Shown: positions 17,792 to 26,912, numbered from the stretch's first letter. The stretch is DNA of 64,000 nt from Roseobacter litoralis Och 149 (GCF_000154785.2 NC_015730.1:496001-560000), one strand, 5' to 3'. A program made the numbers and translations. Notes: generated by a model from the sequence alone, not told the origin.

Positions 17792-18817
17792 ATGAAGTTC
17801 AAAACATTTGCAGCCTTTGTTGGCCCATCCATCTTTATGATGCTGCTGTTCATCGCGGCACCTCTGCTGTCCGTTTTTATTCAGAGCTTTCAGGAAACCA
17901 TCACAATACAAGAGCAGATCGAGGTGGAAACCTGCACGCCCGGTTTTGTGACCCAAACCTGCACAACCGAGATCAAGACCGTTCCGGTTCTGGATGACAA
18001 CGGGAAGACGATCACCGAGACCCGCTGGGTTGGTTTGCAGAGTTATCAGAACGTGCTGCAGATGGATAAGTTCTGGGAAGCTGTCGGCAACGGCAGCTGG
18101 AACGACATCATGCAGATCGATTTCTGGAAGGCCCTGCGCTTTACGCTGTCCTTCACATTGCTGACCTTGCCTCTGGTCATCGGCGTGGGACTGCTGATCG
18201 CGCTGACGGTGAACAACGCCGCGCGCTCGATACGGGGGCCGGTGATCTTTGTATCGCTGTTGCCGTTCATCATCACGCCCGTGATCGGGTCGCTGTCGAT
18301 CTACTGGCTGTTCGTGGGAGATGGTATCCTCACTTCCATGATGGAGCGTTGGACGGGAACCAACATCTCGATGTTCGCGCAGGCGTGGACGATCGAGGTG
18401 CTGATGTATTTCTACAGGGTCTGGCATGTTGCGCCCTTTGCCTTTGTGATTTTCTATGCCGGGCTGCAAACGGTGAATATGGATACGCTGGAAAGTGCCG
18501 TGATTGACGGCGCCAGCCGGTGGGAACGGTTGCGCCATGTCATCATTCCACACCTGATGCCGCTGATCGTTTTCATCGCGCTGATCCACTTGATGGACTG
18601 CTACCGCGTATTCGAAGAGATCGTCGGCTTCCGGTCGCAGGCGCATGTGATTTCACTGCAATGGTTGACCTATGACTTCATGACGCCGGACGATGCGGGC
18701 AACCGTGCGATCTCTCGCGCCTCTGCTTCGGCCATGCTGACGATGATCGGGATCGTGTTCTTGCTGATCCTGCCGCTGCGCCGCACATGGCGCGACCACA
18801 AAGGGAGTGCGCACTGA
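17792..18817 (+). CDS. ABC transporter permease, MalF type, with a Cys-containing periplasmic loop
   Basis: 341 residues behind AGGAAAATGCT. About six membrane segments are seen: the first at 8-32, the rest after residue 115. The EAA loop that contacts the ATPase reads ESAVIDGASRWERLRHVIIPHL. Between the first helix and the core lies a polar loop (about 36-110) with Cys48 and Cys57 spaced CTPGFVTQTC, which could form a disulfide in the periplasm. It overlaps the second permease gene by one base. It is the inner-membrane half of the importer. Confidence 0.94.
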   Translation: MKFKTFAAFVGPSIFMMLLFIAAPLLSVFIQSFQETITIQEQIEVETCTPGFVTQTCTTEIKTVPVLDDNGKTITETRWVGLQSYQNVLQMDKFWEAVGNGSWNDIMQIDFWKALRFTLSFTLLTLPLVIGVGLLIALTVNNAARSIRGPVIFVSLLPFIITPVIGSLSIYWLFVGDGILTSMMERWTGTNISMFAQAWTIEVLMYFYRVWHVAPFAFVIFYAGLQTVNMDTLESAVIDGASRWERLRHVIIPHLMPLIVFIALIHLMDCYRVFEEIVGFRSQAHVISLQWLTYDFMTPDDAGNRAISRASASAMLTMIGIVFLLILPLRRTWRDHKGSAH

Positions 18818-19974
18818 TGTCTACCTCCAAGGCCATGCAGCAGTCGTTTGCGCTGCGTTTTTCGTCCGGTGCCTTTCTGGCGTTCTGGTGTCTGCTCGCG
18901 GCGTTTCCGATCTTCTGGATCGCGATCATGAGCTTCAAATCCCCCGTGGATGCCTTTGCGGCAAGCCCTTGGGATGTCATCACGGGGCCGGCCACGCGCG
19001 CGAACGGCGACGGCCTGTCGGTGCTGGACATCGTGGTCGGGCTGGCGGTTTTGTATTTCGCCATCCGATGGGCCTTTACCCGCTTGCCGGGGCTGGTGCA
19101 GCAATATTGTCCGCCGGGCATGATTGCCTTGGGCTGGATTTTCGGCGCGGTGATCTATGCGGTTGCCTTTGTGCTGATTTTCTTTGGGCTCCTGCCGCTG
19201 ATCCTCGGGGCGGTGAACGGGCTGCTGGGGCCGCTGGGCACACCCGTTCTGGGGCTGACGACCGAACACTATGTGGCCGTCTGGGCCGAGAACGAATTCT
19301 ACCGCAATTTCCTGAACTCGATGCTGGTCACGGCGGGGGTGGTCACTGTTTCGCTGACGGTCGGCACGCTGGCGGGCTATGGTCTGGCGCGCTCCGGCTC
19401 TGATCTGGCCTTCTGGCTGCTGATCCTTGCGCTGGTCTTTCGCGCGCTGCCGCACTCGGTCCTCGTGGCGGGGTATTTGCCGGTGTTCATCAATTCATCC
19501 GAAATCCTACGCCCGATTTTCGGTGAAGGCGCCCCGACGCTTTATGGCCAGCCCTGGGCGGTGATTGCGGTCCTTGTCGCGATCAACCAGCCGTTCACCA
19601 TCTGGATGCTGCGGTCCTTCTTTCAGAACATTCCGGCGGAACTGGACGAGGCGGCGCGCGTCGATGGATGTTCGCATTTTCAGGCATTTCGCCGTGTGAT
19701 CATGCCGGTGATGTGGCCCGGCGTTATCACAACGGGTCTGTTTTCATTCCTGCTGGGGTACAATGACTTTCTGGTGACATCGCTGCTGCTGGATGCCCAG
19801 AACCAGACGATGGTTCCGGCCATTGCAGGCTATTTCAACCGCGAAACGACAACCACCGATCAGGTCGAGGCAGTCGCCGCTGCGGTCTCGATCACAGCGC
19901 CGTTGTTTTTGCTGGTCATGGTGTTCCAGCGCCAGATTGTTTCGGGCCTGACCGCCGGCGCGGTCAAAGGATGA
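18817..19974 (+). CDS. ABC transporter permease, MalG type, with an unusual insertion
   Basis: 385 residues from ATG 18817 (TGATG overlap with the previous stop), about 100 longer than the usual 280-300. The first helix (18-40) is followed by the usual KSPVDAFAASPWDV, then an extra block at about 60-146 with hydrophobic segments at 68-85 and 101-131, before the normal motif TTEHYVAVWAENEFYRNFLNS. The EAA loop is ELDEAARVDGCSHFQAFRRV. The inserted block probably adds two membrane-spanning segments. Import role as for its partner. Confidence 0.93.
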   Translation: MSTSKAMQQSFALRFSSGAFLAFWCLLAAFPIFWIAIMSFKSPVDAFAASPWDVITGPATRANGDGLSVLDIVVGLAVLYFAIRWAFTRLPGLVQQYCPPGMIALGWIFGAVIYAVAFVLIFFGLLPLILGAVNGLLGPLGTPVLGLTTEHYVAVWAENEFYRNFLNSMLVTAGVVTVSLTVGTLAGYGLARSGSDLAFWLLILALVFRALPHSVLVAGYLPVFINSSEILRPIFGEGAPTLYGQPWAVIAVLVAINQPFTIWMLRSFFQNIPAELDEAARVDGCSHFQAFRRVIMPVMWPGVITTGLFSFLLGYNDFLVTSLLLDAQNQTMVPAIAGYFNRETTTTDQVEAVAAAVSITAPLFLLVMVFQRQIVSGLTAGAVKG

Positions 19975-20002
19975 CCCTGTGCTCATTTCAAAGAGGTGAC
20001 AA

Positions 20003-20533
20003 ATGAAGGGTTCACGCCCCGAACAAGCGGTTCTGAGCCGCGACACGGATATGTCCAAAACGGACGCGACGCGCGCTGCAATCGAAGGCATGGTGGATGG
20101 TTTGAACGACCACCGCATTGACGATATCGGAGCCTTTTTTGCCGAGAGCTTTCGGTGGATGGGCAATCAGGGCTGCGGCACAAAGGACGGTTTGCGCGCG
20201 TTTCAGGACAACTGGCAACGACCGTTTCAGGCGGCCTTTTCCGATAAGGTCTGCGTGGATGAGGCGCGGCTTTACATGGGCGAATGGGCTGCTGCCTTTG
20301 GCCGCCAGGAAGCGACACATTCAGGTCCCTTCATGGGGATTGCGGCCACAGGCAAGCGGATCGAAATCCGGTATATGGACTTCTGGAAGGTCGAAGAGGG
20401 CAAGATCACCGACAATTGGGTAATGGTCGATTTTCCTCATGTGCTGGCCCAATTGGGCAAAGACGTCTTTGACGGTGAGGGTTGGGAGGCGTTCGATCGC
20501 GGTGAAAAAGCACCGCCGCGACCCGAACAGTGA
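20003..20533 (+). CDS. SnoaL-like (NTF2-fold) protein, single domain
   Basis: 176 residues; the start at ATG 20003 is backed by AAGAGGTGACAA. It has the NTF2-like cone fold pattern with GMVDGLNDHRIDDIGAFFAESFRW at the N-terminus and RIEIRYMDFWKVEEGKITDNW at the C-terminus, as in SnoaL polyketide cyclases and related isomerases or hydratases. The C-terminal half is clearly homologous to the second domain of the protein at 22051-23100. The reaction is unknown; a small-molecule isomerase or lyase step in the pathway is the natural guess. Confidence 0.85.
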   Translation: MKGSRPEQAVLSRDTDMSKTDATRAAIEGMVDGLNDHRIDDIGAFFAESFRWMGNQGCGTKDGLRAFQDNWQRPFQAAFSDKVCVDEARLYMGEWAAAFGRQEATHSGPFMGIAATGKRIEIRYMDFWKVEEGKITDNWVMVDFPHVLAQLGKDVFDGEGWEAFDRGEKAPPRPEQ

Positions 20534-20545
20534 GGAGAGAGAAAT

Positions 20546-21874
20546 ATGGCGATTGAGTATCTGAAACGCGGCAAGCCGGATGCGGAGCGTGCTGACGATG
20601 ATGCCAGAACCCGTGCGGCTGTTGAAGCGATACTGGCGGACATCGAAGCGCGTGGCGATGCAGCTGTGCGGGAGTTGAGCGAGAAGTTCGACGGCTATTC
20701 ACCGGCTGCGTTTCGTCTGAGTGCTGTGGAAATTAACGATCTGATCGCGCAGCTCAGCCCGCGCGAGATGGAAGACATACGCTTTGCGCAGGAGCAGGTG
20801 CGCAACTTTGCGCAGGCCCAACGCGACAGCATGCGCGACATCGAAATCGAAACGATGCCGGGCGTCATTCTGGGTCACAAGAACATCCCGGTTCAATCGG
20901 TCGGCTGCTATGTGCCGGGCGGTAAGTTCCCCATGGTGGCATCCGCGCATATGTCGGTCGCCACGGCGAGCGTGGCAAAAGTGCCGCGCATCATCGCCTG
21001 CACGCCGCCCTTCAAGGGCAAACCGAATCCGGCGGTGATTGCGGCCATGCATCTGGGCGGTGCGCATGAGATTTACGTCATGGGTGGCATTCAGGCGGTG
21101 GGGGCCATGGCCATCGGGACCGACACGATTGAGCCTGTGCATATGATTGTCGGCCCCGGCAACGCCTTTGTCGCCGAAGCGAAACGCCAGCTTTTTGGCC
21201 GCGTGGGCATCGATCTGTTTGCCGGGCCAACCGAAACGATGGTGATTGCCGATGACACGGTGGATGCCGAGATGTGCGCGACGGACCTTTTGGGGCAGGC
21301 GGAACATGGCTATAATTCACCTGCGGTTTTGCTGACGAATTCGCGCAAGCTGGCCGATGCGACATTGGCCGAGATTGAGCGTATTCTGACCATCCTGCCC
21401 ACAGCGGACACCGCGCGGGTCAGTTGGAACGATTACGGCGAGGTCATCCTGTGCGACACCTACGACGAAATGCTGACGGTGGCCGATGATGTCGCATCGG
21501 AACATGTGCAGGTCATGACCGACCGGGACGACTGGTTTCTGGACAAGATGACTTGCTATGGCGCGCTGTTTCTGGGGCCGCGCACGAATGTGGCAAATGG
21601 CGACAAGGTCATCGGCACCAATCACACCCTGCCGACGAAAAAGGCGGGGCGCTACACAGGCGGCCTTTGGGTCGGCAAATTCCTCAAGACGCATAGCTAT
21701 CAAAAGATCCTGACCGATGAGGCGGCAGCAGAAATCGGGGCTTATGGGTCACGCCTGTGCATGCTTGAAGGGTTCGTGGGTCACGCAGAGCAGTGCAACC
21801 TGCGTGTCCGGCGCTATGGTGGCCAGAATGTGCCCTACGGGACGGGCGCGCCTGCAAAGGAAGCGGCGGAATAA
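20546..21874 (+). CDS. Histidinol-dehydrogenase-family enzyme of the sulfopropanediol 3-dehydrogenase (HpsN) type
   Basis: 442 residues behind GAGGAGAGAG. All HisD zinc ligands are kept: Gln251, His254, Asp353, His413, and the catalytic pair Glu319-His320 in ASEHVQVMT (E. coli HisD Q259, H262, D360, H419, E326-H327). The sequence follows the HpsN branch, with SEHVQV in place of the HisD SEHLEL. HpsN oxidises a primary alcohol to an acid in two NAD-dependent steps. Neighbours are catabolic, with no histidine genes, so a sugar-alcohol or diol oxidase role is likely. The substrate need not be a sulfonate. Confidence 0.9.
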   Translation: MAIEYLKRGKPDAERADDDARTRAAVEAILADIEARGDAAVRELSEKFDGYSPAAFRLSAVEINDLIAQLSPREMEDIRFAQEQVRNFAQAQRDSMRDIEIETMPGVILGHKNIPVQSVGCYVPGGKFPMVASAHMSVATASVAKVPRIIACTPPFKGKPNPAVIAAMHLGGAHEIYVMGGIQAVGAMAIGTDTIEPVHMIVGPGNAFVAEAKRQLFGRVGIDLFAGPTETMVIADDTVDAEMCATDLLGQAEHGYNSPAVLLTNSRKLADATLAEIERILTILPTADTARVSWNDYGEVILCDTYDEMLTVADDVASEHVQVMTDRDDWFLDKMTCYGALFLGPRTNVANGDKVIGTNHTLPTKKAGRYTGGLWVGKFLKTHSYQKILTDEAAAEIGAYGSRLCMLEGFVGHAEQCNLRVRRYGGQNVPYGTGAPAKEAAE

Positions 21875-21880
21875 AACCGA

Positions 21881-22054
21881 ATGAACCGCACTCAGGCAAC
21901 CAAGGAACGGGCGCTGCAAACCGGGGCCGTGGGCCCCTGTAATCTGCTGGGTGTCATCAGGTGTCTGCCTGTTGCGACCCTGCTGCGCGAAATCCGTTTG
22001 TGCGCTCAAACGGGTGATACCCAATTCAAACGGATGAGGACCCAAGCCCGGTGA
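21881..22054 (+). CDS. Possible 57-codon ORF between the HpsN-like and SnoaL-like genes
   Basis: An open frame from ATG 21881 (MNRTQATKERALQTGAVGPC) to TGA 22054 fills the whole 176-base gap. It starts six bases after the previous stop and ends with a GTGA overlap on the next start, the same coupling used elsewhere in this operon. There is no good ribosome site and no recognised motif. It may be a small protein, or a translated spacer that couples the next gene. Confidence 0.25.
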   Translation: MNRTQATKERALQTGAVGPCNLLGVIRCLPVATLLREIRLCAQTGDTQFKRMRTQAR

Positions 22055-23100
22055 GCGATACGCACAGCGATAACAAATCACGCCTCGCACCGGTTCGGGC
22101 TGCGATGTATGATTTTGATGTTGAAGGCCTGCGCGCGGCGCTGCACGCGATATGCGCAACCGACGCCGTGTTCCGGCTGGCCTTTCCGTTTGAAACGACG
22201 CTTGGTGTCGACGCCTTCATCGACAAAGCCTATCTGCCGTTGCTGCGCGCGGTGCCCGATCTGGAACGGCGTGACACCATCGTGATGGCGGGGCCAACAC
22301 CGGAAGGGGCAAATTGGGTCGGATGCGGTGGCTATTACACCGGCACCTTCAGCGCGCCGTGGATGGATATCCCGGCGACAGGGCATATGATGCACATGCG
22401 GTTCCACGAATTCTACCGGATAGAAAACGGCCACGTCGTCGAGCTTCAGGCGCTTTGGGATATACCGGAACTGATGATGCAGGCGGGGGCCTGGCCCTTG
22501 TCGCCGTCGCTTGGTCGGGAATGGCATGTGCCGGGGCCTGCGACCTGTGACGGGATCGTGCCGGGGCCTTACGACGCATCAGCGGGGGCTGCGACCTGCA
22601 AACATATCATCGACATGCTGGAACACTTGATGCGCCACCCCGGTCAGGGCGGTCCCGAAGTGATGGAGATGGACCGTTTCTGGCACCCGAAAATGTCATG
22701 GTACGGCCCTGCTGGTATCGGGACGGCACGCGGTCAGCGCGGGTTCAGGCATTGGCATCAAATCCCGTTCCTGAACGCCATGCCGGATCGCGGACGGCAC
22801 GTTGATGAAATTGAATGTCACTTCTTTGGGGATCGGAACTATGCGGCTGTGACGGGCTGGCCGGATATGTATCAGTCGATCACCAACGCAGGGTGGCTCG
22901 GTATCGCCCCGTCGGGCAAGAAGATCGCCATGCGCAGCCTTGATTTCTGGCGTGTGGAAAAGGGGCTGATCCGGGAGAATTGGGTTTTGGTTGACCTGTT
23001 GCACGTGTACGATCAGATCGGCGTCGATGTCTTTGCGCGCATGCGGGAATTCAACAAGGCGCGCGCAGGCTTTGATCTGCAGACAGGAGTGGCGCTGTGA
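22051..23100 (+). CDS. Two-domain SnoaL-like protein
   Basis: 349 residues with two NTF2-fold halves. The first is about 20-165 (DAVFRLAFPFETTLGVDAFIDKAYL, MRFHEFYRIENGHVVELQALWD), the second about 185-345 (MEMDRFWHPKMSWYGPAGIG, KIAMRSLDFWRVEKGLIRENWV). The second half matches the single-domain protein at 20003. The start is GTG 22051, with a weak upstream GATGAGGA. Conserved acidic, Trp and His residues line the pocket in such proteins, but the reaction is unknown. It ends with a GTGA overlap on the SDR gene. Confidence 0.85.
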   Translation: MSDTHSDNKSRLAPVRAAMYDFDVEGLRAALHAICATDAVFRLAFPFETTLGVDAFIDKAYLPLLRAVPDLERRDTIVMAGPTPEGANWVGCGGYYTGTFSAPWMDIPATGHMMHMRFHEFYRIENGHVVELQALWDIPELMMQAGAWPLSPSLGREWHVPGPATCDGIVPGPYDASAGAATCKHIIDMLEHLMRHPGQGGPEVMEMDRFWHPKMSWYGPAGIGTARGQRGFRHWHQIPFLNAMPDRGRHVDEIECHFFGDRNYAAVTGWPDMYQSITNAGWLGIAPSGKKIAMRSLDFWRVEKGLIRENWVLVDLLHVYDQIGVDVFARMREFNKARAGFDLQTGVAL

Positions 23101-23858
23101 CGAAACTACCGACAACCCCTGCCTTTGACCTCGCAGGCAAACGTGCTTTGGTGACGGGCGCATCCTCCGGGATCGGTCTGGGCTGTGCCGTTGCTCTCGC
23201 AGAGGCGGGGGCGCATGTGGTTTGCGCAGCCCGGCGGGTTGAACCTTTGCAAAATGCGGTGACAGCGATCAAGGCGGCGGGTCTGTCGGCACAGGCCAGC
23301 CCACTTGATCAAACCGATCTGGAGGCGCTGGCGAGCGTGTTCAGTGATCCTTTTGATGTCGTGATCAATTCAGCCGGGCTTGCGCGACACGCACCGGCGG
23401 TTGAGACCACGCCCGAAGACTACGACGCGGTGATGAACATCAACCTGCGCAGTGCTTACTTTTTGTCAGCCTATGCGGCGCGAGCCTTGCAGGATGCGGG
23501 CAGGGCCGGGTCGATCATCCATATCTCCAGCCAGATGGGCCATGTGGGGGGCATTGAGCGTGCGGTCTATTGTGCCTCCAAACACGCGCTGGAGGGGATG
23601 GTGAAATCCATGGCGATCGAATGGGGCAAATCCGACATCCGCATCAATACGATCTGCCCGACCTTCATCCGCACGCCGCTGACAAAGGTGACGTTCGATG
23701 ATCCCGAACGCCTTGCGTGGATCATGGACAAGATCAAACTGCCCCGCGTGGGCGAGGTCGAAGACATCATGGGGGCTGCGGTCTTTCTGGCGTCTGATGC
23801 TTCTGCGATGGTGACGGGAACGTCGATGCTGATCGACGGGGGCTGGACTGCAGGGTGA
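23097..23858 (+). CDS. Short-chain dehydrogenase/reductase
   Basis: 253 residues, classical SDR. The cofactor motif is TGASSGIG (20-27), with AARR after strand two suggesting NADP preference. The active site has Ser144/145 in HISSQMG and Tyr158-x3-Lys162 in YCASK. It oxidises or reduces a secondary alcohol or ketone. The GTG start lies in a four-base overlap with the SnoaL-like gene, so it is co-translated. Within this locus it probably acts on the carbon next to the one oxidised by the HpsN-like enzyme, though this is inference. Confidence 0.93.
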   Translation: MTKLPTTPAFDLAGKRALVTGASSGIGLGCAVALAEAGAHVVCAARRVEPLQNAVTAIKAAGLSAQASPLDQTDLEALASVFSDPFDVVINSAGLARHAPAVETTPEDYDAVMNINLRSAYFLSAYAARALQDAGRAGSIIHISSQMGHVGGIERAVYCASKHALEGMVKSMAIEWGKSDIRINTICPTFIRTPLTKVTFDDPERLAWIMDKIKLPRVGEVEDIMGAAVFLASDASAMVTGTSMLIDGGWTAG

Positions 23859-23874
23859 GGGGGGCGCGCGCATA

Positions 23875-24891
23875 ATGGGCAAGGTGACGGCTCTGGATGT
23901 GGCGGAAAAGGCCGGTGTCAGCCGTTCCGCCGTAAGCCGCGTCTATACGCCGGGCGCATCGGTCAGTGCAGCGACCCGCGACAAGGTGCGCAAAGCCGCC
24001 TCTGATCTGGGATACCGGCCCAATGTGCTGGCGCGGGCGATGAACACAGGACGCAGCCGTATTATCGGGCTGGTGGTGGCTTACCTCGAAAACCAGTTCT
24101 ACCCCGAAGCCATTGAACGGCTGTCAAAGTCATTGCAGGGCGAAGGCTATCATGTGCTCGTCTTCATGGCGTCCAATGACAGCGCCGCAACCCAGGCGGT
24201 GATCGACGAATTGCTGGATTATCAGGTCGATGGGATCATTGCCGCCTCGGTCGGCCTGTCCAACGATCTGACGCAGCGCTGTGAGGGCTTGGGCATCCCC
24301 ATCGTCCTGTTCAACCGCCACCAGTATGACGCGCGGCTGACGTCGGTGACGTCTGATAACATGGCGGGGGGGCGCAAACTGGCCGCGTTTCTCGTCGCCG
24401 GGGGCCACACGCGCATCGGTTTTATTGCCGGCTGGGAAGGGGCCTCAACCCAGATCGACCGCGAGGCAGGTTTTGTCGAAGGGCTGAAGGAGGCCGGGCA
24501 GACCCTTTTTGCGCGCGGCATCGGCAATTTCAATTTTGAGCAGGCCAAAGATGCCGCACGGGCGATGTTTGACACGGCCGAGCGTCCTGATGCGGTCTTT
24601 GTGGCCAATGATCACATGGCCTTTGCGGTGATGGATGTGCTGCGTTTTGAACTTGGCTTGCGTATCCCCGACGACGTGTCCGTTGTGGGCTATGACGATG
24701 TGACCCTTGCGCATTGGCCAAGTTACAGCCTTACAACGGTCCGCCAACCCGCAAACCGTATGGTGGCCGAGACAACGCAGGCCCTGCTGGACCGTCTGTC
24801 CGGTGCCGATGATGTCCCGCGCCGTATCGTGCTGGATGGCCCTTTAATGATCCGCGGCTCCGCCCGCAAACCCAAGGAAAATGCGCAATGA
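23875..24891 (+). CDS. LacI family transcriptional regulator
   Basis: 338 residues. The N-terminal HTH is VTALDVAEKAGVSRSAVSRVY, and the hinge helix PNVLARAMNTGRSRIIGLVV inserts into the minor groove at the centre of LacI operators. The rest is a periplasmic-binding-like effector domain (VFVANDHMAFAVMDVL, VSVVGYDDVTLAHWP). It sits within the catabolic operon and overlaps the next gene by four bases, so it is autoregulated if the palindrome at 15213-15230 is its operator. The inducer is probably the substrate or an early intermediate. Confidence 0.95.
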   Translation: MGKVTALDVAEKAGVSRSAVSRVYTPGASVSAATRDKVRKAASDLGYRPNVLARAMNTGRSRIIGLVVAYLENQFYPEAIERLSKSLQGEGYHVLVFMASNDSAATQAVIDELLDYQVDGIIAASVGLSNDLTQRCEGLGIPIVLFNRHQYDARLTSVTSDNMAGGRKLAAFLVAGGHTRIGFIAGWEGASTQIDREAGFVEGLKEAGQTLFARGIGNFNFEQAKDAARAMFDTAERPDAVFVANDHMAFAVMDVLRFELGLRIPDDVSVVGYDDVTLAHWPSYSLTTVRQPANRMVAETTQALLDRLSGADDVPRRIVLDGPLMIRGSARKPKENAQ

Positions 24892-25856
24892 AAGGCTTCG
24901 ATCCGAAGTTCAAAGACTTTCCCGGTTACATCATCGGGATCACTAAGGAAATCTGGGAAGATCGCGGGATCGCGACGCTGCACCAGTACTATTCGGATGA
25001 TATCGTCGTCCGCTCGCCCGCCTCTGTTGTGATTGGCAATCAAAAGGTCATTGGCGCGACCATGGCGACGCTGGCCGAATTCCCGGACCGCACGCTGCTG
25101 GGCGAAGATGTGATCTGGTCTGGCACGCCGGAGGAGGGCATGTTGTCCTCCCACCGCCTGCTGAGCACGGCGACGCATGCGCATGACGGTGTCTATGGCA
25201 AAGCGACAGGCAAAAAACTGACCTACCGGATTTTGGCGGATTGTCATGCGATCAACAACCAGATCAATGATGAATGGCTCATTCGGGATCAGGGTGCGAT
25301 CGTGCGCCAGTTGGGCTGGGACGCCAAAGCCTATGCCACCGACCTGATCGAAAGGGAAGGCGGGCCGCAGGCCTGCGTGCAACCCCTGTCACCTGCGACG
25401 GACCAGCCCGGCCCCTATAAAGGGCGCGGCAATGACAACGAATGGGGCGCAAAATACGGCGATATCCTGACCCGCATCATGGGGGCGGATATGGCGGTGA
25501 TCCCGCAGGTCTATGACCGTGCGGTGCAGGTCGAATACCCCGGCGGATATACCGGCCACAGCCACGGTGATGTGGATCAGTTCTGGATGGGGCTGCGCGC
25601 GTCTTTCCCTGATGCGGTGTTTCAGATCGACCATCAGATCGGGCGCGAAGACCCGCAGATGCCGCCCCGCGCGGCCCTGCGCTGGTCCCTGACGGGCAAG
25701 CATTCGGGCTGGGGCGCGTTTGGCGCGCCGACAGGTGCGGATGTTTATCTGCTGGGGATATGCCACGCCGAATTCGGCCCGTGGGGCCTGCGCCGGGAAT
25801 ACGTGATCTATGACGAGACGACCGTCTGGAAGCAAATATTGCTGCATACCGGATAG
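24888..25856 (+). CDS. Second two-domain SnoaL-like protein
   Basis: 322 residues with two NTF2-like halves: first about 5-150 (YIIGITKEIWEDRGIATLHQYYS, then NDEWLIRDQGAIVRQLG), second about 180-320 (YTGHSHGDVDQFWMGLRASFPDA, WGLRREYVIYDETTVWKQIL). It starts in an ATGA overlap with the LacI gene. It is distantly related to the protein at 22051, so the operon encodes five SnoaL-like domains in three proteins. No function can be assigned; a dehydratase, isomerase or lactone hydrolase role would fit the fold. Confidence 0.82.
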   Translation: MKGFDPKFKDFPGYIIGITKEIWEDRGIATLHQYYSDDIVVRSPASVVIGNQKVIGATMATLAEFPDRTLLGEDVIWSGTPEEGMLSSHRLLSTATHAHDGVYGKATGKKLTYRILADCHAINNQINDEWLIRDQGAIVRQLGWDAKAYATDLIEREGGPQACVQPLSPATDQPGPYKGRGNDNEWGAKYGDILTRIMGADMAVIPQVYDRAVQVEYPGGYTGHSHGDVDQFWMGLRASFPDAVFQIDHQIGREDPQMPPRAALRWSLTGKHSGWGAFGAPTGADVYLLGICHAEFGPWGLRREYVIYDETTVWKQILLHTG

Positions 25857-25892
25857 GTCGATCGCAATGTTCAGGATGAAAGAGAAAACGCT

Positions 25893-26867
25893 ATGACCCC
25901 TGCTGAAATGGAACGCCGTATTGTCCGCTATGGTAATCTGAAACCCTGCAAGACGGCCTTTATAGACGCCCATACGCCCGGCTCTGATCAGAAAGAGAAC
26001 TTCACCATCATCGGGGGTGGCGTGTCAGAATCGCCGGATCAGCATGTGCATATCTCCATCCCGCATGGGTTCAACATCGGCGCCGCAGGGCAGCCGCCCA
26101 AATGCCGCAACAGCCTGCACAGCCACCGCACAGCCGAAGTGTTTTTTGTGCTGTCGGGGCGTTGGCGATTTTTCTGGGGACGCTGGGGCGATGCGGGCGA
26201 GGTGACGCTGGAACCGGGCGATATCTTCAATATCCCCACGGGTATCTTTCGCGGGTTTGAGAACATCGGCAATGACTACGGGATGATCATGGCGATCCTC
26301 GGGGGGGATGATGCAGGCGGGGGGGTCATCTGGGCCCCGCAGGTGATCGAGGATGCAGCCGATCACGGGTTGGTCCTGTCGCAAGAGGGCAAGCTTTATG
26401 ACACCAAAAAAGGCCAGGCACTGCCCGACGGGATAGACCCCATGCCGGTGCTGACGGCGCAGGAACTTGCCGCCTTTCCCGAACCGGAAAGCGCAGACGT
26501 CGTGCCAAACCATGTTGCGCGGTACTGGGATATGGTGGCCCTCGCGGATCGCGCCCCTGCGAAAGTCATTGGTGAGACAGGCATGTTGCCGGACAAGCCG
26601 GGCTTTGAGGTTGATTTCGTCACCCGCGCCTCGGCGAGCGGTGCGATGCATCAGCACAATAAACCATCGGTCTTGATGCCGGTGCGGGGGCATTGGCGTG
26701 TGGATTGGGACGGCGGCAGTGCGACGCTCGCGCCGGGCGACACGATGTCTGTGCCCGAAAACCTGATGCACCGCGCACAACCGTCCATGACGGGGGATGC
26801 CAGCCTGTTTCACGTCATCGCGACCGAGGATCAGGCGGGGCCGACGTGGGTGGCACAGGCCGGGTAA
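25893..26867 (+). CDS. Bicupin protein
   Basis: 324 residues with two cupin barrels. The first, about 55-140, has metal-ligand motif 1 in LHSHRTAEVFFVLSG (His76, His78, Glu82), but its motif 2 reads TGIFRGF, with Arg where a metal-binding His is usual. The second, about 240-315, has GAMHQHNKPS and ENLMHRAQ, so both motifs keep a His. It resembles the gentisate-dioxygenase-like bicupins, but could be an isomerase. A ribosome site AAAGAGAAA precedes ATG 25893. Its place between a SnoaL-like gene and a methyltransferase implies a pathway role. Confidence 0.85.
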   Translation: MTPAEMERRIVRYGNLKPCKTAFIDAHTPGSDQKENFTIIGGGVSESPDQHVHISIPHGFNIGAAGQPPKCRNSLHSHRTAEVFFVLSGRWRFFWGRWGDAGEVTLEPGDIFNIPTGIFRGFENIGNDYGMIMAILGGDDAGGGVIWAPQVIEDAADHGLVLSQEGKLYDTKKGQALPDGIDPMPVLTAQELAAFPEPESADVVPNHVARYWDMVALADRAPAKVIGETGMLPDKPGFEVDFVTRASASGAMHQHNKPSVLMPVRGHWRVDWDGGSATLAPGDTMSVPENLMHRAQPSMTGDASLFHVIATEDQAGPTWVAQAG

Positions 26868-26912
26868 TCGCACAGCGCAGGTGCCCGGCGTGGCGCAAAA
26901 AGGGAGAGTAAC

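Noticed and set aside
17630..18646. 338-codon open frame on the minus strand
   Set aside because: Antisense to the MalF-type permease, with repeated charged low-complexity sequence and no domain.
20546..21874. Histidinol dehydrogenase of histidine synthesis
   Set aside because: No his genes nearby, and the active-site context SEHVQV and operon context fit the HpsN branch.
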